The position numbers and the translations under genes were made by a program. The notes beneath the pieces are model-generated. The model made no database searches, had not been told where the DNA came from, and saw only the letters and a list, made by a program, of their open reading frames with translations. From the NCBI RefSeq assembly GCF_017652985.1, contig NZ_JAGGDJ010000024.1, positions 1-64,000 of the forward strand: a stretch of DNA of 64,000 nucleotides, read 5' to 3'. Below, in pieces: positions 51,911-60,122 of this stretch (positions within the stretch are counted from its first letter, which is position 1; every line of letters starts with the position of its first letter). Source of the DNA: Paenibacillus artemisiicola (GTDB lineage: Bacteria; Bacillota; Bacilli; Paenibacillales; Paenibacillaceae).

Positions 51911-52804
51911 TTACCAGAGCCCCTCCCCGTTGAATTTGCGCGACAGCTGATTCGTGACGAGCACGAGGATCAGGCTGATGACCGAGGAGAGCAGGCCGAC
52001 GGCCGTAGCCATGCCGAAGTAGCCCTGCTGCAGCCCGCTTCGCAAAATGTACGTGTCGAGCACGTCCGCGACCGGCTGGTTGGCCGGGTTCATGAGCGGG
52101 TAAATCTGGTCCATGCCGACCGCGATCAGGCTCGGCATGCTGAGGATGAGCACGATGGCGATCGTGGGCATGATACCGGGAAGCGTAATATGCCGGATCT
52201 GCGCCAGCCTGCCCGCGCCTTCGACCTTCGCCGCCTCGTACAGCTGCGGGTCGATCGTCGTGATCGCCGCGAGGTACAGGATCGTGTTCCAGCCGACTTC
52301 CTTCCAGAGACCGCTCGCCACGATGATCGGACGGAACCATTCCGTCGAGCCGAGGAAGAAGATCGGATCGGACCCGGTCTTGGTGACGAACTGGTTGACG
52401 AGGCCGCCGTCCAGCGTCAGCAGCGACTGCAGGATGTACGCGACGACGATCCAGGAGAAGAAATGCGGCAGGTAGCTGACGGACTGCACGAACCGCTTGA
52501 ACCCGCTGTGCCGCACCTCGTTGATGAGCAGCGCGAGAATAATCGGCGCCGGGAAGCCGAAAATGAACTTCAGCAGCGCGATGATGATCGTGTTCTTGAC
52601 GACGATCCAGAATTGGCCGTCCTTCAGGAACGAGAAATTTTCCAGCCCCACCCACGGGGCGTTCCAGATCGTGTAGCCGATGTGGAAATTTTTGAACGCG
52701 ACTTGGATCCCGGCCATCGGGATGTAGCTGAACAGGAACAGCAGCACGACGGCCGGCGCGATCATGACGTACTGGGCGCGGTATTTTGCCAGTCTTTCGA
52801 GCAT
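51911..52804 (-). CDS. ABC transporter permease (LplB/YteP-like, MalF type)
   Basis: 297 residues, six TM helices, first gene of the operon. The EAA loop is DPQLYEAAKVEGAGRLAQIR followed by HITLPGIMPT. The N-terminus KYRAQYVMIAPAVVLLFLFS is typical of LplB. GAGGTGATCCC precedes the ATG. Upstream, a reverse-strand TATAAT (52830-52825) has only a weak -35, as expected for a promoter needing the response regulator. Confidence 0.93.
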   Translation of the reverse strand: MLERLAKYRAQYVMIAPAVVLLFLFSYIPMAGIQVAFKNFHIGYTIWNAPWVGLENFSFLKDGQFWIVVKNTIIIALLKFIFGFPAPIILALLINEVRHSGFKRFVQSVSYLPHFFSWIVVAYILQSLLTLDGGLVNQFVTKTGSDPIFFLGSTEWFRPIIVASGLWKEVGWNTILYLAAITTIDPQLYEAAKVEGAGRLAQIRHITLPGIMPTIAIVLILSMPSLIAVGMDQIYPLMNPANQPVADVLDTYILRSGLQQGYFGMATAVGLLSSVISLILVLVTNQLSRKFNGEGLW

Positions 52805-52971
52805 GGGATCACCTCTGTACGCTCATTATACGGACAGGGCGAAGGCCGAGGTAGAACACAACGGTTGGATTTCTATCGCAATGATTAGCGATTTGGACGG
52901 AGAACGAGGGGCGTTTTTGAAAACGTTTTTTCATGGAGGCTCGCAGCGGCGCGCAAACGAGGCGGCAACGG

Positions 52972-53010
52972 AAAAAGAGCCTCCGGAACGCGGGGTTCAC
53001 GGGAAGGCTC
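52972..53010 (-). terminator. Terminator of the small membrane gene at 53096
   Basis: GAGCCTTCC pairs with GGAGGCTC around a long loop; TTTTTCC follows on the reverse strand. The remainder of 52805-53095 is the leader of the transporter operon. Confidence 0.6.
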
Positions 53011-53095
53011 TCGGCAAATCGATATGAGGGCGGCTTGCGGCAGCGGGTAAACCGCGATAATAAGAAGCAGACGCCGAGCCTGCTCCCCCATGCGT

Positions 53096-53347
53096 TTATT
53101 TCATTTTCAGATGAATGCCGTGCAGCAGCCGGATGATTTCGGCCATCCCCCGAAAAAACGCGCCCGCGGCCGCAAACGCGCAGAGCGACACGAAGGATCC
53201 GGTCGCCGCGTCTTTCCACCACGGCAAGACGAACAACAGCAGCCCGATGCCGAACGAAGTCCACGCTGCGAAAATCAATAGGGAAGCAACTCTATTTTCC
53301 TTCTTATCGCTGTAATCCATCTCGAAATCCTTGAGATCCGACTTCAA
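53096..53347 (-). CDS. Small two-TM membrane protein
   Basis: 83 residues: charged N-terminus (MKSDLKDFEMDYSDKKENR), then two hydrophobic helices (VASLLIFAAWTSFGIGLLLF and TGSFVSLCAFAAAGAFFRGM). TTG at 53347 is chosen because AAGGAG lies eight bases upstream; GTG at 53356 touches it. No recognised family. Confidence 0.65.
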   Translation of the reverse strand: MKSDLKDFEMDYSDKKENRVASLLIFAAWTSFGIGLLLFVLPWWKDAATGSFVSLCAFAAAGAFFRGMAEIIRLLHGIHLKMK

Positions 53348-53414
53348 ACCCGACACTCCTTATCGCTTCGTTCGTCCTTAACCGACCATGCACGGCCGTC
53401 GCTTGCCGCCGAGA

Positions 53415-54080
53415 TCAAAGCTCCATCGCATGCCCGTACCTGTCCAGGAACGCTTCCTTCTCCTTGTAATCCGGCATGATGCTCCCGACCCGCCTCCAGA
53501 ACGACCGGTCGTGATTCATATGCAGCAGATGGCAGAGCTCGTGGATAATGACGTAATCGATCACTTCGACCGGCGCCATGGCCAGACGGTAATTGAAGGT
53601 CAGCTGCTTATTCGAGCTGCAGCTTCCCCACTTGGTGATGGAGTCCATGATTTCGATGGACTTCGGCGTTACCCGCAGCTGCTTCTGATACCCTTGAATC
53701 CGTTCCAGCACGACCTTCTTGCAGCTGGCCATATAAAACTTCTTCAACCGCAGCCGCAGCTCTTCCTCGCTCAGCCCCTCCGTATCGATCAGCTCGTTCA
53801 GCTTATAGTAGCGGCCGAGATGCAGAAATTTCCCTTGCTCGCCCTCGTATTCCCGCACCCGCGGCGCCGAACGCGCCCGTTCGATGGCGTCCAGCCGCGC
53901 CGCGAGCTGCGCGCCATGCTGTCTCACCGCCCGCGCGATCTCGTCCTCGCTTGCCCCGTTCGGGGCCTTCGCCGTAACGAGGCCGTTCGGATCGACTCGG
54001 ACGGAGAGCTTATTTCGGGCCCCGTAGGCCACGTGAACGTCTATGACGCGGTGCTCCAGTTCGATTTTCATGCTCGTCAT
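53415..54080 (-). CDS. YgjP-like zinc metallopeptidase-domain protein (M48-related, DUF45)
   Basis: About 221 residues. The signature is H180-E181-x-x-H184 in VIIHELCHLLHMNHDRSFW, with the following His as probable third ligand, preceded by SITKWGSCSSNKQLTFNYRL, which is typical of YgjP. Whether family members are proteases or nucleotide hydrolases is debated. Starts at 54083, 54080 or 54071 are possible; 54080 gives the best distance from GGAAAG. Confidence 0.87.
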   Translation of the reverse strand: MTSMKIELEHRVIDVHVAYGARNKLSVRVDPNGLVTAKAPNGASEDEIARAVRQHGAQLAARLDAIERARSAPRVREYEGEQGKFLHLGRYYKLNELIDTEGLSEEELRLRLKKFYMASCKKVVLERIQGYQKQLRVTPKSIEIMDSITKWGSCSSNKQLTFNYRLAMAPVEVIDYVIIHELCHLLHMNHDRSFWRRVGSIMPDYKEKEAFLDRYGHAMEL

Positions 54081-54276
54081 CATTTCTTTCCGGGATAATG
54101 TCGCGCCGCGCGCGTGCTTCAATTTTAACGCGCGCCGCAGGGGGCGTCCAGCCGGGCAGCCCGGATCAGCCGCGGTGAATCCGGCGACTTCGGGAATATA
54201 CCCGCTAAGGCTTGCCCAAACCGGAGGCGTTGCGGTATATACTAGAAGAAGGAAGTCAAAAACAAGGAGGCTGTTC

Positions 54277-54672
54277 ATGGGAAAAGTCGTTCATTTCGAG
54301 GTGCATGTCGATGACATGGAGCGTGCCAAGAAGTTTTATGGCGACGTGTTTGGCTGGACGTTCGAAGATTGGAGCAGTTACGCCGGCATGCCCTACTTCG
54401 GAGCGGTGACGGGCGACGCCGAAGCGATGGGAATCAACGGGGCTTTGATGCAGCGCATGGGACCGCCTCCCGCGCCGGGACAGGCCGTGAACGGCTTCGC
54501 CTGCACGATGGGCGTCGCTGACTACGACGCGACGGAAGCGAAGATTCTGGCGCTTGGCGGCACGGTCGCGCTGCCGAAGTACGCCCTGCCCGGCATGGCG
54601 TGGCAAGGCTACTACATCGACACCGAGGGCAACATCATCGGCATTCACCAGCCGGACGAGAACGCGAAGTAA
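54277..54672 (+). CDS. VOC-superfamily (glyoxalase/bleomycin-resistance-like) protein
   Basis: 131 residues with the paired beta-alpha-beta-beta-beta units of the VOC fold: VVHFEVHVDDMERAKKFYGD and GWTFEDWSS, then ACTMGVADYDATEAKILALG and GYYIDTEGNIIGIHQPDE. Metal-ligand positions include the first His and the last Glu of this group. AAGGAGG is seven bases before the ATG at 54277. Divergent from the YgjP gene; substrate unknown. Confidence 0.9.
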   Translation: MGKVVHFEVHVDDMERAKKFYGDVFGWTFEDWSSYAGMPYFGAVTGDAEAMGINGALMQRMGPPPAPGQAVNGFACTMGVADYDATEAKILALGGTVALPKYALPGMAWQGYYIDTEGNIIGIHQPDENAK

Positions 54673-54687
54673 CGTGCCGCTGCAAAA

Positions 54688-54724
54688 GCCAAAAAGCTCG
54701 ACCTATACGGGTCGGGCTTTTTGC
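54688..54724. terminator. Bidirectional terminator
   Basis: GCCAAAAAGCTCGACC pairs with GGGTCGGGCTTTTTGC with small mismatches; T-runs exist on both strands. It ends the VOC gene and the convergent pirin gene. Confidence 0.85.
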
Positions 54725-54796
54725 TTCTCCGGGTGATTCCGGATTTCCGCGTGCTTCCGTTATTCCTAGCCGTAGCGATATCAACAGTTCCCGCGA

Positions 54797-55564
54797 TTAT
54801 TTTCGGTACAGCGGATAGGCGACGCGCATCGGCAGTTCGATGACGACGAGCCGCAGCGGCGCGTCGCTCGTCGGCCGGACGACCGCGCGGCCGCCTTCGG
54901 GCGCGTGGATCACGCTGAAGTCCCTGCCGCGGAACGGCACCGTTCCGACCTCCGTCTCCCAGGCGCCGTCGCCGCGGACCGCAAGCGCCGCCCACGAATA
55001 GCCGGCGGGAATGTCCTGCGCGAACGCCGCGCCCGGCTCGACCGCGACGTCCCACATCTTCGCGTCGGTTACGAGCCGGATCGGAGAGCCTTCTCCGAGC
55101 ACGGTCTTCGCGCTGACGCCCGGCGCCGGCGACGCGGCGGGGAAATCCTCGTGCCGGTAATCGGCGTACGTCGGCTCCCGCAGCACCGCGGCGTTCAAAT
55201 CCGGCTCGAGCCAGATCTGGAACGCCTCGGCGTCCGGTCCGATCGACCGTTCCCGGTGCGAGACGCCGGAGCCGGTCTGCATGACCTGCGCGCCCCCCGC
55301 GCCGACGATGCTCTCCGTGCCCAGCGTATCGCCGTGGATCAATTTGCCGTGCAGGACGTACGACATGATCTCGAAGCCTTGATGCGGATGCAGCCCGACG
55401 CCGCCCTCCGTCTTCGTATATCCCCAGCCCCAATAGAACAACGGCCCGACGCGGCGGACGACGGAATCCTGATGCGGGAAGCCGATCGGCTTCTGCACGA
55501 CGATGCTGCCCCCGTCGAACAGCTCCTTGACCTGCTGCTCCGGCGGATAAATGCCGATTTTCAT
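54797..55564 (-). CDS. Pirin-family protein (quercetin 2,3-dioxygenase-like)
   Basis: 255 residues with two cupin domains. The metal site is in HPHQGFEIMSYVLHGKLIHGD (His, His, His, Glu pattern), followed by GAQVMQTGSGVSHRERS and EAFQIWLEPD; these are pirin hallmarks. Bacterial pirins act as quercetinases or redox-linked regulators. The start at 55564 has GAGGA nearby; 55615 is rejected. A strong promoter covered by two palindromes lies upstream. Confidence 0.9.
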   Translation of the reverse strand: MKIGIYPPEQQVKELFDGGSIVVQKPIGFPHQDSVVRRVGPLFYWGWGYTKTEGGVGLHPHQGFEIMSYVLHGKLIHGDTLGTESIVGAGGAQVMQTGSGVSHRERSIGPDAEAFQIWLEPDLNAAVLREPTYADYRHEDFPAASPAPGVSAKTVLGEGSPIRLVTDAKMWDVAVEPGAAFAQDIPAGYSWAALAVRGDGAWETEVGTVPFRGRDFSVIHAPEGGRAVVRPTSDAPLRLVVIELPMRVAYPLYRK

Positions 55565-55634
55565 GCGTTCCTCATTCCTTTCCGTTCGCGATTCGGACGC
55601 TATCTTCCGCTTCACTTAGCTTCTATTCATAGAA

Positions 55635-55685
55635 ATCCTATACTTAGGATATATTTATCCTAACACTAGGATATCGGCCTGTCAA
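55635..55685 (-). promoter_or_regulatory. Pirin promoter with two identical palindromic operators
   Basis: On the reverse strand TTGACA (55685-55680), 17 bases, TAGGAT (55662-55657). The -10 is part of ATCCTA-acac-TAGGAT (55657-55672). A second palindrome, ATCCTA-tact-TAGGAT, sits at 55635-55650. The centres are 22 bases apart, two helical turns, so two repressor dimers would bind one face. The repressor gene is not recognised nearby. Confidence 0.75.
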
Positions 55686-55698
55686 TGAACGGATCGGA

Positions 55699-55781
55699 GC
55701 TTGCTTGATGGCTTGATTGTTTGTTTAATTGTTTGTTTGATTGATTGCTTAATTGATAGCTCGCTTGCTTGCTTGTTTACC
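55699..55781. repeat. TTGN-type tetranucleotide low-complexity tract
   Basis: Runs such as TTGCTTGATGGCTTGATTGT, TTGTTTAATTGTTTGTTTGA and GCTTGCTTGCTTG form an imperfect 4-base repeat of about 80 bases, immediately upstream of the pirin promoter. No gene is seen in it. Confidence 0.8.
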
Positions 55782-55892
55782 TGTCCGGAAGCGCGCCGCG
55801 CCAAAAAAACGGCAACAAGCGAAACCATCGCCGGCTTCTCCGTCGTTGATTAGAGTAGATAGCGCTCATGAACGGAAGGAGTTGAAGCATCC

Positions 55893-56099
55893 ATGAAAAT
55901 CCGCGCCGCGATTACGGCCGCGTTCGGCCTCGGCTTCGCGCTGTCGGCCTGCATGTCCGTCTATTGGCTCCGCGTCGACAAGGATCATCCCGCGATCAGC
56001 GGGCTGATGTGCCTCGCGATCATCTTCTTCGGGCTCGCGCTCGTGAACGGGCTGGCCTATCTCTCGATCCGGCTGCGCGGCCGGACGCATCGCACGTAA
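55893..56099 (+). CDS. Small two-TM membrane protein
   Basis: 68 residues: TM1 AAITAAFGLGFALSACMSVY, a short charged loop (RVDKDHPAIS) and TM2 GLMCLAIIFFGLALVNGLAY, then a basic tail. GAAGGAG is eleven bases before the ATG. Too short to assign; the terminator after it supports a real transcript. Confidence 0.65.
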   Translation: MKIRAAITAAFGLGFALSACMSVYWLRVDKDHPAISGLMCLAIIFFGLALVNGLAYLSIRLRGRTHRT

Positions 56100-56135
56100 C
56101 GTCCGGCGTATCGCCCGCGCCGCTCCGCGCAACGC

Positions 56136-56180
56136 CAAACAGCCTTCCGGGAACGCGGCGCGTTTCCGAAAGGCTGTTTG
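56136..56180. terminator. Bidirectional terminator
   Basis: CAAACAGCCTT.CGG.AA pairs with TT.CCG.AAGGCTGTTTG around a GC loop. Serves the small membrane gene (+) and the GH130 operon (-). Confidence 0.8.
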
Positions 56181-56246
56181 AGCTTCCGCCCGATGATGCG
56201 ATGCCGGCGTCGGGAACGCCGCGCCGCTTAGACCTCTTTCAAGCCC

Positions 56247-57308
56247 TTAGACCTCTTCCAAGCCGTCCAAAATCTCTTGCAGGCTCAGCTCGGCGCACGC
56301 CATCGACGTGTCCGCCGCGCCGTAGTACATCCGGACCCGGTCCCCGTCCACGAGCGCGCCGCAGGAGAAGACGACTCCGCCGAAGAAGCCGTTCGCTTCG
56401 TAATCCGCATCCGGCTCCATGATCGGCTTCACCGAACGGGCCAGCACCTTCGACGGATCGTCGATGTCCAGCAGCACCGCGCCCATGCAGTAGCGATGGT
56501 CCTTCGTCGCGCCGTGGTACAGCTCGAGCCAGCCGCGCTCCGTGCGGAACGGCACCGCGCCGCCGCCGATGCGGCCGCTGTCCCACATGCCTTCGCGCAG
56601 GCCGATCAGATGCTTGTGGTTGCCCCAGTACAGCAGGTTGTCCGACTCGGCGATCCACATCTCCGGACGGCCGCAGCTCTTCGTCGTCGGCCGGTGCAGC
56701 GCGTAATACTTCCCATTGATCCGCTCCGGGAAGATGAGCACGTCCTTGTTGTCCGGGCCGAAAATCATGCCGTGATGCGTCGTCGTCACGAAATCCTTCG
56801 TCGAGACGAGGGACTCGCCGATGCCGACCGGCGACACCGCGGAGAAGTAGATGTAGTACGTATCCCCGATCTGCGTGATGCGCGGATCCTCGATGCCGAA
56901 CGTCTCGAGCGACTGCGACGGATACACGAACGGCTTCTCGTCGATCGTGAAATTATGGCCGTCCTTGCTGCGCGCGATGCGCAGGTACGACAGCGACGTC
57001 AAGTATTGGAAGGCCGGGGCGTTCTCCTTCAAGATAATGACGCGCGGATCCGACAGGTCGTAGCGCTCGTCGTCCTTGCGGATCGGAATGAGATCGAGGC
57101 CCCCGGTCTCGACATTGTAGACCGGCGCCAGCACGACCTCGGGGTCGGGGCTGATCGGGCGCTCGGCGATGCGAAGCAGCATGATGACTTCGCCGTTATA
57201 CTCCGCGATGCCGGCGTTGAACGCGCCGATGACTTCGAAGTCGTCCCGGTGCGGCTTCACGTCCGCCGGCGTGACCAGCGGATTTTGTTCATAGCGGTAA
57301 ATATTCAT
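56247..57308 (-). CDS. GH130 family glycoside phosphorylase (beta-mannoside phosphorylase-like)
   Basis: 353 residues. A five-bladed propeller typical of GH130: FEVIGAFNAGIAEYNGEVIM, LLRIAER, FGIEDPRITQIGDTYYI (with the conserved Glu-Asp pair and proton-donor Asp region), KDVLIFPERINGKYYALHRP, WDSGRIGGGAVPF and NGFFGGVVFSCGALVDGD. These enzymes phosphorolyse beta-mannosidic links; cytoplasmic. GAGGAG precedes the ATG. Last gene of the transporter operon, so it cleaves the imported oligosaccharide. Confidence 0.92.
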   Translation of the reverse strand: MNIYRYEQNPLVTPADVKPHRDDFEVIGAFNAGIAEYNGEVIMLLRIAERPISPDPEVVLAPVYNVETGGLDLIPIRKDDERYDLSDPRVIILKENAPAFQYLTSLSYLRIARSKDGHNFTIDEKPFVYPSQSLETFGIEDPRITQIGDTYYIYFSAVSPVGIGESLVSTKDFVTTTHHGMIFGPDNKDVLIFPERINGKYYALHRPTTKSCGRPEMWIAESDNLLYWGNHKHLIGLREGMWDSGRIGGGAVPFRTERGWLELYHGATKDHRYCMGAVLLDIDDPSKVLARSVKPIMEPDADYEANGFFGGVVFSCGALVDGDRVRMYYGAADTSMACAELSLQEILDGLEEV

Positions 57309-57437
57309 GGCGTATAACTCCTCTGTATGGCTCTATTTATCGTAGACAGTACGGTTCTCTCGCTTAAAGAAAGGTTAAGAGGGCCGAACGCGCGGCTCGG
57401 CCCGGCGCGGGCCGCGCTTCGCCGCGCTCGCCGCCCG

Positions 57438-58379
57438 TTAACGGCCCCGGAACGGATCGTCGATGACGATCCGCTGCGCGTCCGCGTCGCTGATGCCCGC
57501 GTACAGCACGGCGCTGCCGTCCCCGCGGCGGACGAGCCCGCCGCTGAACACGACGTCCTGCAGATCCGGCCGCTTGGCCGGCCCCGGCAGGAACCGGCTG
57601 CGCTCGGCGATCAGCTTCATCGGCGCGAACGTTCGGTCGGCCGGGTCGAATTCGAACGCCATCGGATAATAATGGCGGTCGCCCGCGTCGTCGAAGCAGG
57701 CCACGTGGCCCAGTACGCCGACGCGTCCGTCCATCAGCAGATGCGCCTCGTTGGCGCCGCCCCATTCGCCCTCGGCGAACTGGCCTTCGAGCAGGGGCGC
57801 GTCGTCGATGACCGCGATCGACAAGTCGCTCAGGGCATTCACGCGCGTAAAGCCGATCTTGCCGCGTCCGCCCTTCTCGCCCTGCGGCCGCGTAAACACG
57901 CCGATCGCGCCGTCCGCGAGCTCGACGAGCCGCAGGTCCTTCATGCCGTCCGGCCCTCGGAAGAACGGCTTCAGGCTGCGGATGTCCGCGCCGCGGTAGA
58001 ACACGGTGCGCCACATGAGCGCGCCTTCGTTCGCCGGATGCGGATAGATTTCTACGCCGCCGACGATTAGCTCCCCTCCGATTCGCGCATGGAACGGATC
58101 CTGCAGCGTCAGCACCGGCGCGTCCGCGACCGGCATCCACTCGCCGCCGCGCTCCGCGAAGAACACGACCTCGGAATGCTCGCTGTCGCGCGATTCCACG
58201 CGGCCCGGAATGACCGATACGCCCTGATCCTCGAACGGCGCCGCGATATTGTACACGTCCTTGCCGGCGAAACCGCCGAAGTTGATCCGCTCCGCGCCTT
58301 CGGCCCGGGCGCCGGATGCCCGGTACGCCCCGACCAGTTCCCCGCACGCTTGCGGCTGTCCGCGAAATCCTGTTGTCAT
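57438..58379 (-). CDS. DUF1861 family protein (GH130-associated propeller)
   Basis: 313 residues of DUF1861: INFGGFAGKDVYNIAAPFED, SEVVFFAERGGEWMPV, FHARIGGELIVGGVEI, GANEAHLLMDGRVGVLGHVA and GDRHYYPMAFEFDP. The family is structurally related to GH43/GH130 propellers and is usually encoded next to GH130 mannoside genes, but no activity is established. Its ATG is 28 bases after the permease stop. A GGGCCGA/TCGGCCC hairpin lies in the 129-base gap before GH130. Confidence 0.9.
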   Translation of the reverse strand: MTTGFRGQPQACGELVGAYRASGARAEGAERINFGGFAGKDVYNIAAPFEDQGVSVIPGRVESRDSEHSEVVFFAERGGEWMPVADAPVLTLQDPFHARIGGELIVGGVEIYPHPANEGALMWRTVFYRGADIRSLKPFFRGPDGMKDLRLVELADGAIGVFTRPQGEKGGRGKIGFTRVNALSDLSIAVIDDAPLLEGQFAEGEWGGANEAHLLMDGRVGVLGHVACFDDAGDRHYYPMAFEFDPADRTFAPMKLIAERSRFLPGPAKRPDLQDVVFSGGLVRRGDGSAVLYAGISDADAQRIVIDDPFRGR

Positions 58380-58407
58380 CGTTCTCTCTCCCCACTCCGC
58401 CTGGCGT

Positions 58408-59247
58408 TTATTTCAGGTTAAACTGCATGCCTTCTTTGAATTTCTTGCTGAAAATGATGAACATGATGATAATCGGCAGCGTCAGCACCGTCGACGCGGC
58501 GTACAGCGGACCCGGATAGGAGCCGTACGGCCCGAACATTTGCGACAGCAGGACGTTCAGCGTCAGCATGGAGTCGCTCTTGACCGCGATCATGTCCCAC
58601 AGCAGCTCCGTCCACCGTTCCATGAGCAGGAACAGGAAGATGACGGTCGTGATCGACTTCGACATCGGCAGCATGATGCGGTACATGATTTTCAGGTCGG
58701 ACGCGCCGTCCAGCCGGGCCGCTTCGATGAACACCTGCGGCACCGCCTTGAAGAAGTTCGTGTACATGAAGATCGCCCACAGGCTGACCGCCTTCGGCAG
58801 GATCAAGCCCAGGTACGTGTCGTACAAACCGACGCGCTGGATGATCAGGAACGTCGGAATCAGCAGGATGATCGCCGGGAAAAACATATGGAACAGCACG
58901 AAATTGTCGATCGCCTTGCGGCCGAAGAAATTCAGCTTCGCCAGCGCGTAGGCGACCATGATGCCGAACAGCATCATGAGCACCGTCGAGCAGAGCGACA
59001 CGATCACGCTGTTCATGAACGCGTGGAACCACGGGCGCGTGACGCCGGTTTCGCCGCCGTGCAGCAGCCAGTCGTACGACCGGGTCGTGAATTTCGTCGG
59101 AATGAGCGTCTTGTCGATTTGCGTCCAATCCGCGAACGAATTGAGCACCATGTACAGGTACGGATAGACCATGATGAGCAGAAGCACGATGGCGAGCGCG
59201 TAACGGACGGCCCGCCTTGCGCCGCTGTGCCGTTTAGACCCAACCAT
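58408..59247 (-). CDS. Carbohydrate ABC transporter permease (MalG type)
   Basis: 279 residues, six TM helices; the EAA loop is QVFIEAARLDGASDLKIMYR followed by IMLPMSKS. It overlaps the upstream permease gene by 14 bases. GGGGGAAACGCA precedes the ATG. With the MalF-type partner it forms the membrane channel for a mannoside-type sugar. Confidence 0.93.
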   Translation of the reverse strand: MVGSKRHSGARRAVRYALAIVLLLIMVYPYLYMVLNSFADWTQIDKTLIPTKFTTRSYDWLLHGGETGVTRPWFHAFMNSVIVSLCSTVLMMLFGIMVAYALAKLNFFGRKAIDNFVLFHMFFPAIILLIPTFLIIQRVGLYDTYLGLILPKAVSLWAIFMYTNFFKAVPQVFIEAARLDGASDLKIMYRIMLPMSKSITTVIFLFLLMERWTELLWDMIAVKSDSMLTLNVLLSQMFGPYGSYPGPLYAASTVLTLPIIIMFIIFSKKFKEGMQFNLK

Positions 59248-60109
59248 TGCGTTTCCCCCAAACTTCCAGTAATTTGCGGATCACGTAGATGGAAATGAAC
59301 GTCGCGATCGAAGCCAGCAGCGCGACCGCCGAAGCGTAGCCGCTTTGCAGGTTCGAGAACGCCTGCTTGAAAATCTCCATCTGCCACGTATTCGTGGCGT
59401 TGCCCGGTCCGCCGCCGGTCAACTGGTACACCTCGGTGAAAATCCCGAACGTCACGCCGAACGCCAAAATGAGCGTCGTGTAGAGCGACGGGTAGAGCAG
59501 CGGCAGCGTAATGCGCCAGAACCGCTGGCTGTCCTTGACGCCGTCGATGGCGGCCGCCTCGTACACTTCCTTGTCGATGCTCTCGAGGCCGGACGTGATG
59601 ATGAGCGCGTAATAGCCCGTGAACTTCCACGCCAGGATGAGGCCGACGATCATAAGCGCCGTGAACGGCGTGCCGAGCCAGTCGATGTCGAGGCCGATGC
59701 TCCGCAGCGCGGTATTGACCGGGCTCGTATACGACAGCAGGCCTTTGACGATCAGCGCCGAGACGACGCCGGAGCTCAGGTACGGCAGGAAGAAGCCGAT
59801 CAGGAACAAGCCCTTGAACCGCTGCAAGCCGTGGACGAGCACGGCGACGCCGACGGCGAGCGCCGTCACGATCGGCACGAAGATGAGCATGAACCGGTAC
59901 GTGTTCCAGAACGCCGCGTGAACGCTAGGCGACTGAAGCGCATCCGTGAAGTTGCTGATGCCTTTGAAGTTGAATACCGGCTTGATCAGGTTCCAGTCCG
60001 TGAAGGAGAGGAAGAACGTCCAGATCAGCGGGATGAAGAAGAAGACGACGGAATAAATCAGATAAGGGCTGGTGAAGAGCCAGCCCAATCTGTTGTTTCG
60101 TTGGTCCAT
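59234..60109 (-). CDS. Sugar ABC transporter permease (MalF type)
   Basis: 291 residues, six TM helices; EAA loop DKEVYEAAAIDGVKDSQRFW followed by RITLPLLYPS. N-terminus GWLFTSPYLIYSVVFFFIPL is typical. It starts 13 bases after the binding-protein stop with GGGGGATTCC as ribosome site. Confidence 0.93.
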   Translation of the reverse strand: MDQRNNRLGWLFTSPYLIYSVVFFFIPLIWTFFLSFTDWNLIKPVFNFKGISNFTDALQSPSVHAAFWNTYRFMLIFVPIVTALAVGVAVLVHGLQRFKGLFLIGFFLPYLSSGVVSALIVKGLLSYTSPVNTALRSIGLDIDWLGTPFTALMIVGLILAWKFTGYYALIITSGLESIDKEVYEAAAIDGVKDSQRFWRITLPLLYPSLYTTLILAFGVTFGIFTEVYQLTGGGPGNATNTWQMEIFKQAFSNLQSGYASAVALLASIATFISIYVIRKLLEVWGKRNGWV

Positions 60110-60122
60110 GATGGAATCCCCC

